Of a stretch of DNA of 64,000 nt, positions 32,305 through 40,781 are shown in pieces. The stretch's first letter is position 1. Each line of letters begins with the position of its first letter. The DNA is from an uncultured Clostridia bacterium (GTDB lineage: Bacteria; Bacillota; Clostridia; Oscillospirales; UBA644): the NCBI GenBank assembly GCA_948443805.1, contig CAOJUB010000003.1, forward strand, positions 1 through 64,000, in the 5' to 3' direction. The notes below the pieces were generated by a model that worked only from the letters and a program-made list of their open reading frames with translations, searched no databases and was not told where the DNA came from. The position numbers were made by a program, and so were the translations under genes.

Positions 32305-33204
32305 GTGATCAGAAGCATGACCGGATACGGGCGGTCTTCTGCCGTTACCGGCAATTATGACGTGACGGTTGAGATTAGGTCGGTCAATCACCGGTATCTG
32401 GAGATGTTTATTCATATGCCGCGTTTCTGTTCTCCGCTGGAAGACCGGGTGAGAAATTTCCTCCGGCAGCAGATCATCCGGGGAAAAACCGAAGTGAATA
32501 TTTCGGTAAAATCCGTAGAGGATCAAAGTCGGAAGATCACGGTGGACAACGCGCTTCTTTCCGATTATCTGGAGGTTCTTTCGAAAACGGCGGAGGAATA
32601 TTCTCTGGTTAACGATGTGACGGTTTCCACGCTGTTCCGTTTACCGGAGGTTTTGACGACCGAGAAGGAAGAAGCCGATCTGGAGGATGTCTGGCAGGCA
32701 ATTGAGCCGACTCTTTGCGCCGCACTTTCGGATTTTTCCGCGCAGCGGGAAAAGGAAGGGCGTTTTTTGGCGGAGGATATTCTTGATAAATGCAGTCAGA
32801 TTGAAGAACGGGTTTCGGCAATTCAGGCCCGTTCGCCGAAACTGGTCGAAGCCTATACGGCGAAACTCCGGGAGAGGATTCTGCAGCTTCTGGACGGCGG
32901 AACACCAGATGAACAAAGGCTTTTGACCGAAGTTGCGATTATGGCGGACAAAATGGCGGTGGATGAGGAGATCGTGCGGCTTGGTTCTCATATCCGGAAT
33001 TTTTCGGATATTTTCCGTCAGGGTTTGGCGGAAGAGGGGGCGCCTTCTCCGCTTGGCAAGAAGACGGATTTTATCGTGCAGGAAATGAACCGGGAAATCA
33101 ATACAGTTTCTTCAAAAATCGGCGATATGGAAGTTACCCTTACGGCGATTGAGGTAAAAAATATCATTGAAAAAATCCGCGAGCAGATTCAGAATATCGA
33201 GTAG
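32305..33204 (+). CDS. yicC: YicC/YloC-family endoribonuclease
   Basis: A 299-residue protein of the YicC family, members of which have been reported as endoribonucleases. The N-terminal signature is VIRSMTGYGRSSA and the C-terminal DUF1732 part contains LGSHIRNFSDIF and GKKTDFIVQEMNREINTV, followed by a Glu/Lys helix. I place the start at GTG 32305, ten bases after GAGGAGG, because the family begins MIRSMTGYGR; the frame is open to 32122 but that part lies across the promoter. First gene of the conserved run: remA, gmk, rpoZ and priA follow, as in other Firmicutes. Confidence 0.93.
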   Translation: MIRSMTGYGRSSAVTGNYDVTVEIRSVNHRYLEMFIHMPRFCSPLEDRVRNFLRQQIIRGKTEVNISVKSVEDQSRKITVDNALLSDYLEVLSKTAEEYSLVNDVTVSTLFRLPEVLTTEKEEADLEDVWQAIEPTLCAALSDFSAQREKEGRFLAEDILDKCSQIEERVSAIQARSPKLVEAYTAKLRERILQLLDGGTPDEQRLLTEVAIMADKMAVDEEIVRLGSHIRNFSDIFRQGLAEEGAPSPLGKKTDFIVQEMNREINTVSSKIGDMEVTLTAIEVKNIIEKIREQIQNIE

Positions 33205-33274
33205 CGGGTCTTTGAACCGACCGGCAGCAGAAAATATCGCGGTGCAGAACGCCGTGAAAGGGATGTGTGGATGA

Positions 33275-33550
33275 ATGAAACTTGTTAATATTGGTTTTGG
33301 GAATGTTGTTTTTGCCGACCGGATCGTTGCGATCGTCAGTCCGGATTCCGCGCCGATCAAACGGATTATTCAGGATGCGAGAGAAGACGGGAATCTGATC
33401 GACGCTTCCTATGGCAGACGGACGCGGGCGGTGCTGATTACCGACAGCGAGCATATCATTCTCAGCGCTGTTCAGCCGGAAACGATTGCCAACCGGGTTC
33501 AGGATTCCCGTGAGGAAGACGACCTCAGCGGGGAGGATACCGATGAATAA
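33275..33550 (+). CDS. remA: RemA/YlzA family regulator (DUF370)
   Basis: A 91-residue small DNA-binding protein of the extracellular-matrix regulator family. It begins [20 protein letters not shown], continues with [18 protein letters not shown] and [18 protein letters not shown], all conserved in B. subtilis RemA, which activates matrix and osmoprotection genes; here targets are unknown. The acidic tail ([12 protein letters not shown]) is longer than usual. Its stop overlaps the gmk start by eight bases, so the two are translationally coupled. Confidence 0.93.
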   Translation: MKLVNIGFGNVVFADRIVAIVSPDSAPIKRIIQDAREDGNLIDASYGRRTRAVLITDSEHIILSAVQPETIANRVQDSREEDDLSGEDTDE

Positions 33551-34112
33551 AAAAGGGATTTTGTTTGTGATTTCCGGTCCTTCCGGCGCAGGGAAAGGAA
33601 CGCTGGTATCTCGGCTGCTGCAGTCGCTGGACAGCGCGTCGCTCTATTTTTCGGTCTCCTGCGCCACGCGCGCGCCGCGGAAGGGCGAAATAGACGGCGT
33701 TCATTATCATTTTATCGGAAAAGATGAATTTGACAGGTTTGTTTCCGAAGACCGTTTTCTGGAGTATAATCATTACTGTAAAGGTGATTACGGAACCCTG
33801 GCGGCTCCGGTTTTAGAAGCGCTTGAACAGGGAAAATCATCGATTTTAGAAATCGACTGCAACGGTATGCGGCAGGTACGGGAAAAGTGTCCGGACGCAG
33901 TGACGGTTTTTATTTCCCCCCCCTCGTTGGCGGAACTGGAAAAGCGGCTGCGTTCGCGCGGGACTGAAACCGAGGAGCAGATTCAAAAGCGGATTGCCGC
34001 GGCCGAAGCGGAAATGGCTTTTTCGGGAGAATATGACCATATTGTAGTAAACGACGATCTTGACAGGGCGGCTCTGGAGCTGTCCCAGATCTTTAAAAAA
34101 TATATGAACTGA
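33543..34112 (+). CDS. gmk: Guanylate kinase
   Basis: A 189-residue enzyme that phosphorylates GMP to GDP with ATP. The P-loop [17 protein letters not shown] is at residues 9-25. The GMP-binding part has [20 protein letters not shown] and [14 protein letters not shown], and the lid has [17 protein letters not shown]. Length is normal. It starts inside the end of remA (overlap of eight bases, frame +1), supporting coupled translation. Confidence 0.96.
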   Translation: MNKKGILFVISGPSGAGKGTLVSRLLQSLDSASLYFSVSCATRAPRKGEIDGVHYHFIGKDEFDRFVSEDRFLEYNHYCKGDYGTLAAPVLEALEQGKSSILEIDCNGMRQVREKCPDAVTVFISPPSLAELEKRLRSRGTETEEQIQKRIAAAEAEMAFSGEYDHIVVNDDLDRAALELSQIFKKYMN

Positions 34113-34135
34113 AAGAACAGAAGGAGAGATTTTAT

Positions 34136-34354
34136 ATGATGTTGTATCCGAGTGTCGGCGATTTAATTGAAGGCGAAAAGAAATGCCGTTATTCTTTAGT
34201 GGTTGCCGTGGCCAAAAGAGCCCGTGATATTGCCCATAAGGCGGAAGAAGATGGCGAAAAGCTGGAAGAAAAACCGATTACGCTCGCCATTGAATCCTTT
34301 GCCGACGGCGAGGCCGATTTTCATGAATCCGACAAACCGGTCTGCGAGGATTAA
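34136..34354 (+). CDS. rpoZ: RNA polymerase omega subunit
   Basis: A 72-residue subunit that helps assemble and hold beta' in RNA polymerase. The signature is SVGDLIEGEKKCRYSLVVAV then KRARDI, with the C-terminal KPITLAIESFADGE typical of Firmicutes omega. The ribosome site GGAGAG precedes two ATG codons (34136 and 34139). It lies between gmk and priA, the usual Firmicutes order. Confidence 0.92.
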   Translation: MMLYPSVGDLIEGEKKCRYSLVVAVAKRARDIAHKAEEDGEKLEEKPITLAIESFADGEADFHESDKPVCED

Positions 34355-34360
34355 TACGCT

Positions 34361-36583
34361 GTGAGTTTGCTCGCGCAGGTTGTCGTTGATATCGTTTATT
34401 CGGCGGATATCCCTTATTCCTACCGGATCCCGCCGTTTCTTGCCGGGGAAATTTCGGTCGGCGATCTTGTCCGGGTTCCGTTTGGCCGTTCGGAAAAACT
34501 GGTTCGGGCGTTGGTTCTGGCGCTGTCGGAGGATGACGGCGAAAAACGAAAAGAAATTCGTGAAAAAACATCGGTTTCGGTTTCGGAACGGGAAATGGCG
34601 CTGATCCGTTTTTTGAAAAACCGTTATTTCTGCACGTTTTTTGACGCGTTCCGTCTGGTACGGCCGGATCAGCATACCGGCGCCGGTACGCCCCTTTATG
34701 AACGGAATATAGAGCTTTGCCAAAGCGGATTTCTGGAGAGCCATCCGGAGAAAAAATATGAAAAACAGCGAAAAATCGTTGCTTTTCTTGAAAAAAACGG
34801 GGCGTCTCCGGTCGGTTTTTTGCTGTTGGAAACCGGTGTTTCCCGCTCTGTAATCGCTACGCTTGAGAAAAACGGCGTTGTCCGGACCGTCATGCGTCAG
34901 CGTTCCCGCAGCCCGGTTGTTCTTCGGCAGGATGACCGCACCGTTTCTGAAAATTTGCTGAACAGCGAGCAAGAACAGGCGTATAAGAAGATTGTTTCTC
35001 AGCTTGGCAGCGGGAAAACCCATCTTTTATACGGCGTTACCGGCAGCGGGAAAACCCATGTTTTTATTGCTTTGATCAATGAAGTTCTGGCTCGGGGGCA
35101 GAGCGTGATTGTAATGATTCCGGAGATTTCCCTGACCTATCAGCTTGTCGGACGGCTCTATGCGCATTACGGAAAAAGTATCGCAGTTCTTCACAGCGGG
35201 CTTTCCAAAGGGGAAAAAGCCGACGAATGGCAGCGAATTGAGGCGGGAGAGGCCCGGATTGTGATCGGAACGCGTTCCGCCGTGTTTTCGCCGGTGAAAA
35301 ACCTTGGGCTTCTGATTATGGATGAAGAACAGGAACATACGTATAAATCGGAGATGACGCCCCGCTATCATGCCCGGGAGGTCGCGGCTTTTCTTGCCGG
35401 ACGGGAAAAGGCGCTTTTACTGCTGGCTTCGGCAACGCCTTCGTTTGAAAGTTATTTGCGCGCGCAGGAGGGAATCATCGGATTTTCTCAGCTGAAAACC
35501 CGCTATAACCGGCAGCCTTTGCCGAAGATTCTGACTGTTGATTTGCAGCGGGAAGTCCGTTCCGGAAACCGTTCGATTTTCAGCCGGTTTTTGATTTCCG
35601 AGATTGAAAAAAACAGAGAAAACAACGAACAGACCATTCTTTTTATGAACCGGCGCGGGTATCATTCGTATATTGCCTGTCCGGTTTGCAGAACGGTTTT
35701 AAAATGTCCGAATTGCGGTATTCCGCTGACATATCATTTAGATTCCGACCGGCTGATGTGCCATTATTGCAGTTATTCCAGAGATTCTTCCGGCGTCTGT
35801 CCCGGATGCGGCGCGCAGACTATGCGGTATACCGGCGTTGGGACGCAGAAAGCGGAGGAAGAATTAAAACAGTATTTCCCTGAACTTCGGGTGCTTCGGA
35901 TGGACGCCGATACGGTGACCGGAAAAAATACCCGCAACGATATGCTGACCGATTTCGGAAAGCGACGTTATGACGTTTTGCTTGGGACGCAGATGATTAC
36001 AAAAGGGCTGGATTTCCCGGACGTGACCCTGGTGGGGGTTCTGAATGCCGATTCGCTTCTGTATTCTTCCGACTTCCGAGCCTATGAGCGGACATTTTCT
36101 CTTTTAACGCAGGTAGCCGGCCGAGCCGGCCGGTCGGAGAAAAGCGGCCGGGCGGTGATTCAGACTTATTCTCCGACGCATGAAGTGCTGAAATATGCTT
36201 TTGAGCAGGATTATCCCGGTTTTTTTGAAAACCAGGCTTCTCTTCGGAAAAATCTTCTGTATCCTCCGTATTGCGATCTTTGCCAGGCGGTTTTTATTGC
36301 CAAGGATGAGCCGGCGGCTCTTCTGGCGGCGGAAACCTTTATCCGGATTATCAAAGATTTGGTATCCGGAGAATTTAAAAAGATCGGGGTAAAGGTGATT
36401 CTGCCCCGGATCACATTTGTGCCGATGGTTGACGGCAAAAGCCGGAGCCGAATTTTGATTAAATGCAAAGACAATGCTGAAACGCGGCGGATGCTGCATA
36501 TTGCGCTGCTTGCGTTTCTGAAAGAAAAAACGCAGAAAGACGCGCTGATTACACTGGATATGAATCCGGCGAGCATTTTATAG
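34361..36583 (+). CDS. priA: Primosomal protein N' (PriA helicase)
   Basis: A 740-residue 3'-to-5' DNA helicase that reloads the replisome at stalled forks. The N-terminal DNA-binding domain (VVDIVYSADIPYSYRIPPFL) is followed by the helicase core: Walker A GVTGSGKTHVF, Walker B MDEEQEHTYK (usual DEEHDSSYK, so Gln replaces the common His), SATPS and QVAGRAGR. Eight zinc-binding cysteines lie between residues 435 and 485 (CPVC, CPNC, CHYC, CPGC). An extra in-frame GSGKTH precedes the true Walker A by 12 codons. GTG at 34361 is the start, after GCGAGGA. Only six bases separate it from rpoZ. Confidence 0.94.
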   Translation: MSLLAQVVVDIVYSADIPYSYRIPPFLAGEISVGDLVRVPFGRSEKLVRALVLALSEDDGEKRKEIREKTSVSVSEREMALIRFLKNRYFCTFFDAFRLVRPDQHTGAGTPLYERNIELCQSGFLESHPEKKYEKQRKIVAFLEKNGASPVGFLLLETGVSRSVIATLEKNGVVRTVMRQRSRSPVVLRQDDRTVSENLLNSEQEQAYKKIVSQLGSGKTHLLYGVTGSGKTHVFIALINEVLARGQSVIVMIPEISLTYQLVGRLYAHYGKSIAVLHSGLSKGEKADEWQRIEAGEARIVIGTRSAVFSPVKNLGLLIMDEEQEHTYKSEMTPRYHAREVAAFLAGREKALLLLASATPSFESYLRAQEGIIGFSQLKTRYNRQPLPKILTVDLQREVRSGNRSIFSRFLISEIEKNRENNEQTILFMNRRGYHSYIACPVCRTVLKCPNCGIPLTYHLDSDRLMCHYCSYSRDSSGVCPGCGAQTMRYTGVGTQKAEEELKQYFPELRVLRMDADTVTGKNTRNDMLTDFGKRRYDVLLGTQMITKGLDFPDVTLVGVLNADSLLYSSDFRAYERTFSLLTQVAGRAGRSEKSGRAVIQTYSPTHEVLKYAFEQDYPGFFENQASLRKNLLYPPYCDLCQAVFIAKDEPAALLAAETFIRIIKDLVSGEFKKIGVKVILPRITFVPMVDGKSRSRILIKCKDNAETRRMLHIALLAFLKEKTQKDALITLDMNPASIL

Positions 36584-36650
36584 AAAAAGGCCTTACAGGC
36601 CGGAAGAGGTTCGGGTCGGGCGGAGATTCCCGAGGAAGGATGGAAAAAAC

Positions 36651-37109
36651 ATGGCGCTGAGAAAAATAGTAACCGAAGGATATGAATCTTTATATAAAGT
36701 CTGCCGGCCGGTAACCGAATTTAACCAACGGCTGACAACCCTTGTAGAAGACATGAAGGATACGCTGATCGATTCGGAGGGCGTTGGACTGGCGGCTCCG
36801 CAGATCGGTGTGACAAGAAGGGTTGTGGTTCTTTTTGACGGAGACAGCGAAGAGATCATAACGATGATTAATCCTGAAATTGTGAAAACCGAAGGTGAAC
36901 AGGAAGCCACCGAAGGCTGCCTTTCGGTGCCCGGGGTTTGGGGCAGAACAAAACGACCCGCTACGGTAACGGTCAGGGCTTTTGATGCAGCGGGCAGGGA
37001 ATTTACCCTCACAAGAGACGGTATCACCGCCGTTTGTTTTTGTCATGAGATCGATCATCTGGACGGAAAACTTTTCCGGGATCATGTGATTGAATATCTG
37101 GAATCGTAA
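36651..37109 (+). CDS. def: Peptide deformylase
   Basis: A 152-residue metalloenzyme that removes the formyl group from new proteins. All three motifs are present: GVGLAAPQIG (residues 45-54), EGCLSVPG with a metal-binding Cys, and HEIDHLDG with two metal-binding His and the catalytic Glu. Length fits the short type I class. It sits directly before fmt, which adds the same formyl group, an arrangement common in bacteria. GAGGAAGG precedes the start. Confidence 0.96.
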   Translation: MALRKIVTEGYESLYKVCRPVTEFNQRLTTLVEDMKDTLIDSEGVGLAAPQIGVTRRVVVLFDGDSEEIITMINPEIVKTEGEQEATEGCLSVPGVWGRTKRPATVTVRAFDAAGREFTLTRDGITAVCFCHEIDHLDGKLFRDHVIEYLES

Positions 37110-37182
37110 TTCTTATTTTTAATTGTTTTGTCGAGTGGAAAGAAAATTCTTTGCTTGCTTTTGATTCTGTTGGGGAGGTTCT

Positions 37183-38115
37183 ATGAAAATTCTCTTTATG
37201 GGTTCGCCGGATTTTGCTCTGGAAAGCCTGAAAAAACTTGTCGGTTCCCATCATGAAATTGTCGGCGTGATTACACAGCCGGATAAACCGAAGGGGCGCG
37301 GTTATACGCTGACTCCCACAGCTGTCAAGGCTTTTGCCATTACAGAAGGAATTCCGGCAGAAACGCCGCAGACACTCAAAGACGGCGCGATTCTTCCGCT
37401 GCTTGAACGGTGGCAGCCGGATTGTATTGTTGTTATTGCGTATGGAAAAATTCTTCCTGAGTATGTTCTTTCTTATCCGAAATACGGTTGTGTTAATGTG
37501 CACGCTTCGCTGCTTCCGAAGTATCAGGGCGCAGCGCCGATCAATTTCGTTCTGATCAACGGGGAGAAGGAAACCGGTGTGACTACAATGAAAATGGACG
37601 CGGGGATTGATACCGGAGCGATGCTTCTGAAAAAGAGCACTCCGATTTTGCCCTCGGATGACGCGGGCGCCCTGCATGACCGGCTTGCCGGCCTTGGCGC
37701 AGACCTGCTTCTGGAAACGCTCGACGGTTTGGAAAAAGGGGAGATCGTTCCTGAAAAACAAAGCGGCGAGAGCTGTTATGTGTCGAAGATCGACGATGCG
37801 GTGAAAAAACTGGATTTTTCCCAGACGGCGGAATCGATTGTCAACCGAATCCGGGGACTTTCTCCCTTCCCGACGGCGTTTTGTTTCTGCGGCGGGAAAA
37901 AAATGAAAGTATACAAAGCGGAAGCGCTTGACAGCAGAGAAGAGAACAATTCTGCCGTTCCCTGCGGCGGGTTGCTTTCGGATAAGGACCTGATTGTGAA
38001 AGCCGGAACCGGCGCGGTTCGGATTCTTTCACTGGCGCCTGAAGGGAAAAAAAGAATGTCCGGTCAGGATTTTCTCCGGGGAATTCGGGATAAACAGTCT
38101 CTTTTGTTTGAATAA
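37183..38115 (+). CDS. fmt: Methionyl-tRNA formyltransferase
   Basis: A 310-residue enzyme that formylates initiator Met-tRNA using 10-formyl-tetrahydrofolate. Conserved parts are MGSPDFALESL at the start, TQPDKPKGRGYTLTPTAVK, NVHASLLPKYQGAAPINFVL (Asn and His of the active site) and METGVTTMKMD-like GVTTMKMDAGIDTGAML. The C-terminal OB domain follows IRGLSPFPTAF. The start follows GGGGAGG. It pairs with def upstream and runs into a zinc peptidase gene. Confidence 0.96.
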   Translation: MKILFMGSPDFALESLKKLVGSHHEIVGVITQPDKPKGRGYTLTPTAVKAFAITEGIPAETPQTLKDGAILPLLERWQPDCIVVIAYGKILPEYVLSYPKYGCVNVHASLLPKYQGAAPINFVLINGEKETGVTTMKMDAGIDTGAMLLKKSTPILPSDDAGALHDRLAGLGADLLLETLDGLEKGEIVPEKQSGESCYVSKIDDAVKKLDFSQTAESIVNRIRGLSPFPTAFCFCGGKKMKVYKAEALDSREENNSAVPCGGLLSDKDLIVKAGTGAVRILSLAPEGKKRMSGQDFLRGIRDKQSLLFE

Positions 38116-38187
38116 TAGGAATACGGTCTTTGCCGTTTGTAGCAAAGACGAGAAGCAGCCGCAGGAAGGCGGCGAAAGGAGAACAGA

Positions 38188-38865
38188 ATGGATTTTTGGT
38201 TTTTAATCCTTGTGATTCCCGCAATGATTTTATCGCTTGCGGCGCAGGCCGGGGTGAATTCGTCTTATAAAAAATATGCGAAACTATTTTCTTCCCGGGG
38301 GATGACCGGCCGGGAGGCCGCCGAGATGATTCTCCGGAATAACGGGATTTATGACGTCCGGATCGAGCCGGTTTCCGGCAGCCTGACCGACCATTACAGC
38401 CCCAGGGAACAGGTGATCCGCCTTTCGGAAGGGGTTTTTGATTCTTCTTCTGTGGCAGCCATCGGCATTGCATCGCATGAGGCGGGGCACGCCGTTCAGC
38501 ACCATGTCGGCTATGCGCCGATCAAGATACGCAACGCCGTGCTTCCGGTCGCAAATATCGGTTCGATGCTGGCGTTTCCGCTGATTGTGATCGGCTTTCT
38601 TCTCAGTTCTTTTTTGCTGCTGGATCTGGGCGTGATTTTTTTCTCATTTACCACGCTGTTCCAGCTGATTACCCTTCCGGTAGAATTCAACGCTTCTTCC
38701 CGGGCGGTCAAGGCCATAGAAGCCAACGGCGTCCTGTATGGGGAAGAATTAAACGGTGCCAAATCGGTTTTGCGCGCCGCCGCAATGACCTATGTCGCGG
38801 CGCTTGCGGTTTCGTTTGCGCAACTGCTGCGCTTTTTCTTCCTGACAAGAAGCAACCGGCGGTAG
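38188..38865 (+). CDS. Membrane zinc metallopeptidase (YugP-like)
   Basis: A 225-residue membrane protein of the neutral zinc metallopeptidase family. An N-terminal helix (LILVIPAMILSLAAQA) is followed by the HEAGH zinc site in IASHEAGHAVQHHVGYAPIK; the third ligand is probably in VEFNASSRAVKAIE. Two further hydrophobic segments lie around LIVIGFLLSSFLLLDLGVIF. The gene is regularly found between fmt and rlmN in clostridia, as here, but its substrate is unknown. GGAGAA precedes the ATG. Confidence 0.9.
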   Translation: MDFWFLILVIPAMILSLAAQAGVNSSYKKYAKLFSSRGMTGREAAEMILRNNGIYDVRIEPVSGSLTDHYSPREQVIRLSEGVFDSSSVAAIGIASHEAGHAVQHHVGYAPIKIRNAVLPVANIGSMLAFPLIVIGFLLSSFLLLDLGVIFFSFTTLFQLITLPVEFNASSRAVKAIEANGVLYGEELNGAKSVLRAAAMTYVAALAVSFAQLLRFFFLTRSNRR

Positions 38866-38914
38866 TTTGATTGAAAACGAGAAAAAGTTTTCCGGTAACG
38901 GAAAAAGGACGAAA

Positions 38915-39958
38915 ATGATGACAGAAACAGTAAAATCGGAAAATCTGGATATTTCCTCCCTGCTTTTTGACGATTTAGTTCCGTTCATGGAGCAGATCGG
39001 CGAACCGAAATACCGTGCGGAACAGCTTTTCCGCGGCTTTTCACAGGGAAAGACGGTAGAAGAAATGACCGATATCGGGAAAGGGTTGCGGGCAAAACTG
39101 GCCGAACGAAGCCGGTGGGCGGACTTGGAGCAGGTCCGAAAGCTGACCGATCCTGACGGCACCGAAAAATTTCTTTTTCGGCTGCCGGATTCCCATGTGA
39201 TCGAAACGGTTTTCATGCGGTATAAACATGGCAATTCCGTTTGTATTTCCTCGCAGGTCGGCTGCCGGATGGGCTGCCGTTTTTGTGCGAGTACGCTGTT
39301 GGGCAAAGTCCGAAACCTTTCCGCCGGGGAAATGCTGGCGCAGGTGGCTCGGGTCAATGCTGTGAATAAAGTTTCAAATATTGTGATTATGGGCGTGGGA
39401 GAACCGCTTGACAATTATGAAAATCTGCTTCTTTTTTTGCAGAATGTAAACGATCCGAAAGGGCTGAATATCGGATACCGCCATATTTCGGTCTCTACCT
39501 GCGGATTGGTCGACCGGATGGAACAGCTGGCGCAGCGTCGGTTTCCGATTACGCTGTCGGTTTCTCTACATGCGCCGGATGACGAAACCCGCAACCGGCT
39601 GATGCCGGTGAACCGGAAATATCCGGTTGCCACGCTGATGCAAGCCTGCCGGGATTATATCGCGGTGACGGGCCGCCGGATTTCGTTTGAATATACGCTG
39701 GTCAAAGAGATCAATGATACGCCTCGGCACGCCGCGCTCTTGGCTTCGCTGGTCAGGGGAATGCTTTGCCATGTGAATCTGATTCCGGTCAATTATGTTG
39801 CCGAGCGGGGGCTGGAGCCTTCTTCTTCCGGAACAATCGAAAAATTTCGGCGGATTCTGGCGGAAAAAGGCGTGAATGTGACGGTTCGCCGCCGTCTTGG
39901 AAGCGAGATTAACGCCTCCTGCGGTCAGCTCCGGCATCAATATATGAAAGAGCAGTAA
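38915..39958 (+). CDS. rlmN: Dual-specificity 23S rRNA (A2503)/tRNA (A37) methyltransferase RlmN
   Basis: A 347-residue radical-SAM enzyme that methylates C2 of adenine 2503 in 23S rRNA and adenine 37 in some tRNAs. The cluster motif is CRMGCRFCAS (CxxxCxxC) near residue 117. VIMGVGEPLDNYENL, HISVSTCGLV, SLHAPDDETRNRLMPVN and the C-terminal RRRLGSEINASCGQL are diagnostic; the last Cys is the methylated one. I place the start at 38915 after AAAGGA; the frame also opens at 38867, which would overlap the previous stop region. Confidence 0.96.
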   Translation: MMTETVKSENLDISSLLFDDLVPFMEQIGEPKYRAEQLFRGFSQGKTVEEMTDIGKGLRAKLAERSRWADLEQVRKLTDPDGTEKFLFRLPDSHVIETVFMRYKHGNSVCISSQVGCRMGCRFCASTLLGKVRNLSAGEMLAQVARVNAVNKVSNIVIMGVGEPLDNYENLLLFLQNVNDPKGLNIGYRHISVSTCGLVDRMEQLAQRRFPITLSVSLHAPDDETRNRLMPVNRKYPVATLMQACRDYIAVTGRRISFEYTLVKEINDTPRHAALLASLVRGMLCHVNLIPVNYVAERGLEPSSSGTIEKFRRILAEKGVNVTVRRRLGSEINASCGQLRHQYMKEQ

Positions 39959-40041
39959 TTTGATTTTTCGGCCGCAGGTTCGGCGGCCTTTGGAAATATA
40001 AATAAGTTTTCAACAAGCCTTTGGCGGAAATGGAGCACCCT

Positions 40042-40773
40042 ATGATTTTTTACGGGAAAAGCGATGTCGGAAAAGTCCGGACGTCCAATCAGGACGGATT
40101 TCTTTTCCATGATTACGGAGACGGCCGGAGTTTTGCCGTTGTCTGCGACGGAATGGGCGGACATAACGGCGGCAATATTGCAAGCGAGATGGCCGTGGAG
40201 GAAATCCGGGCCTATCTGACGGATCAGACAAACCTGGAAACCTTCGGTGGTGATTTCCGGGCGTTGGTTCTGGCGGCGATCCGCAAGGCGAACGATAAAA
40301 TTTTTGTGCGCGCCGTTAAAGAGCCCACCCTCAAAGGGATGGGTACGACGGTCGTGCTTTCCTTTTTTGACGGCGATCATGTGTTGACCGCCCATGTCGG
40401 CGACAGCCGTGCCTATCAGTTCCGGGACGGGGAGTTGCGGCAATTGACGACCGATCATTCGCTGGTGCAGGAGATGATCAGTTCCGGTCAGATTACCGAT
40501 CAGGAGGCTCAGACTTCTCCTTACCGGCATGTGATTACCCGTGCCGTCGGAACCGGACCGGACGCCGAGATTGATTTTGATTCTTCTGAAATCACCGAAG
40601 GCACGCTGCTGATTCTCTGTTCCGACGGGCTTTCCAATGCGGTTCCTGTTATGGATATGGAACAGATTCTGAAAACCAATCCGGTAGAAAAGGTTTGCGA
40701 TGTGTTGGTTGATACCGCGAATAAAAACGGCGGCAACGACAATATCACGGTTGTTGTTGCCGGGAAAGAATGA
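40042..40773 (+). CDS. Stp1/PrpC-type protein Ser/Thr phosphatase (PP2C)
   Basis: A 243-residue manganese-dependent phosphatase that removes phosphates placed by the neighbouring kinase. Motifs: KVRTSNQDGFL, VCDGMGGHNGGNIAS (metal-binding Asp), GMGTTVVLS, AHVGDSRAYQFRDGELRQLT, DHSLVQEM and LCSDGLSNAV. GGAG at 40032-40035 precedes the ATG at 40042 by six bases; an earlier ATG at 40030 and TTG at 40021 are possible. It overlaps the kinase gene start region, the usual phosphatase-kinase pair. Confidence 0.93.
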   Translation: MIFYGKSDVGKVRTSNQDGFLFHDYGDGRSFAVVCDGMGGHNGGNIASEMAVEEIRAYLTDQTNLETFGGDFRALVLAAIRKANDKIFVRAVKEPTLKGMGTTVVLSFFDGDHVLTAHVGDSRAYQFRDGELRQLTTDHSLVQEMISSGQITDQEAQTSPYRHVITRAVGTGPDAEIDFDSSEITEGTLLILCSDGLSNAVPVMDMEQILKTNPVEKVCDVLVDTANKNGGNDNITVVVAGKE

Positions 40774-40781
40774 GGCCGGTT

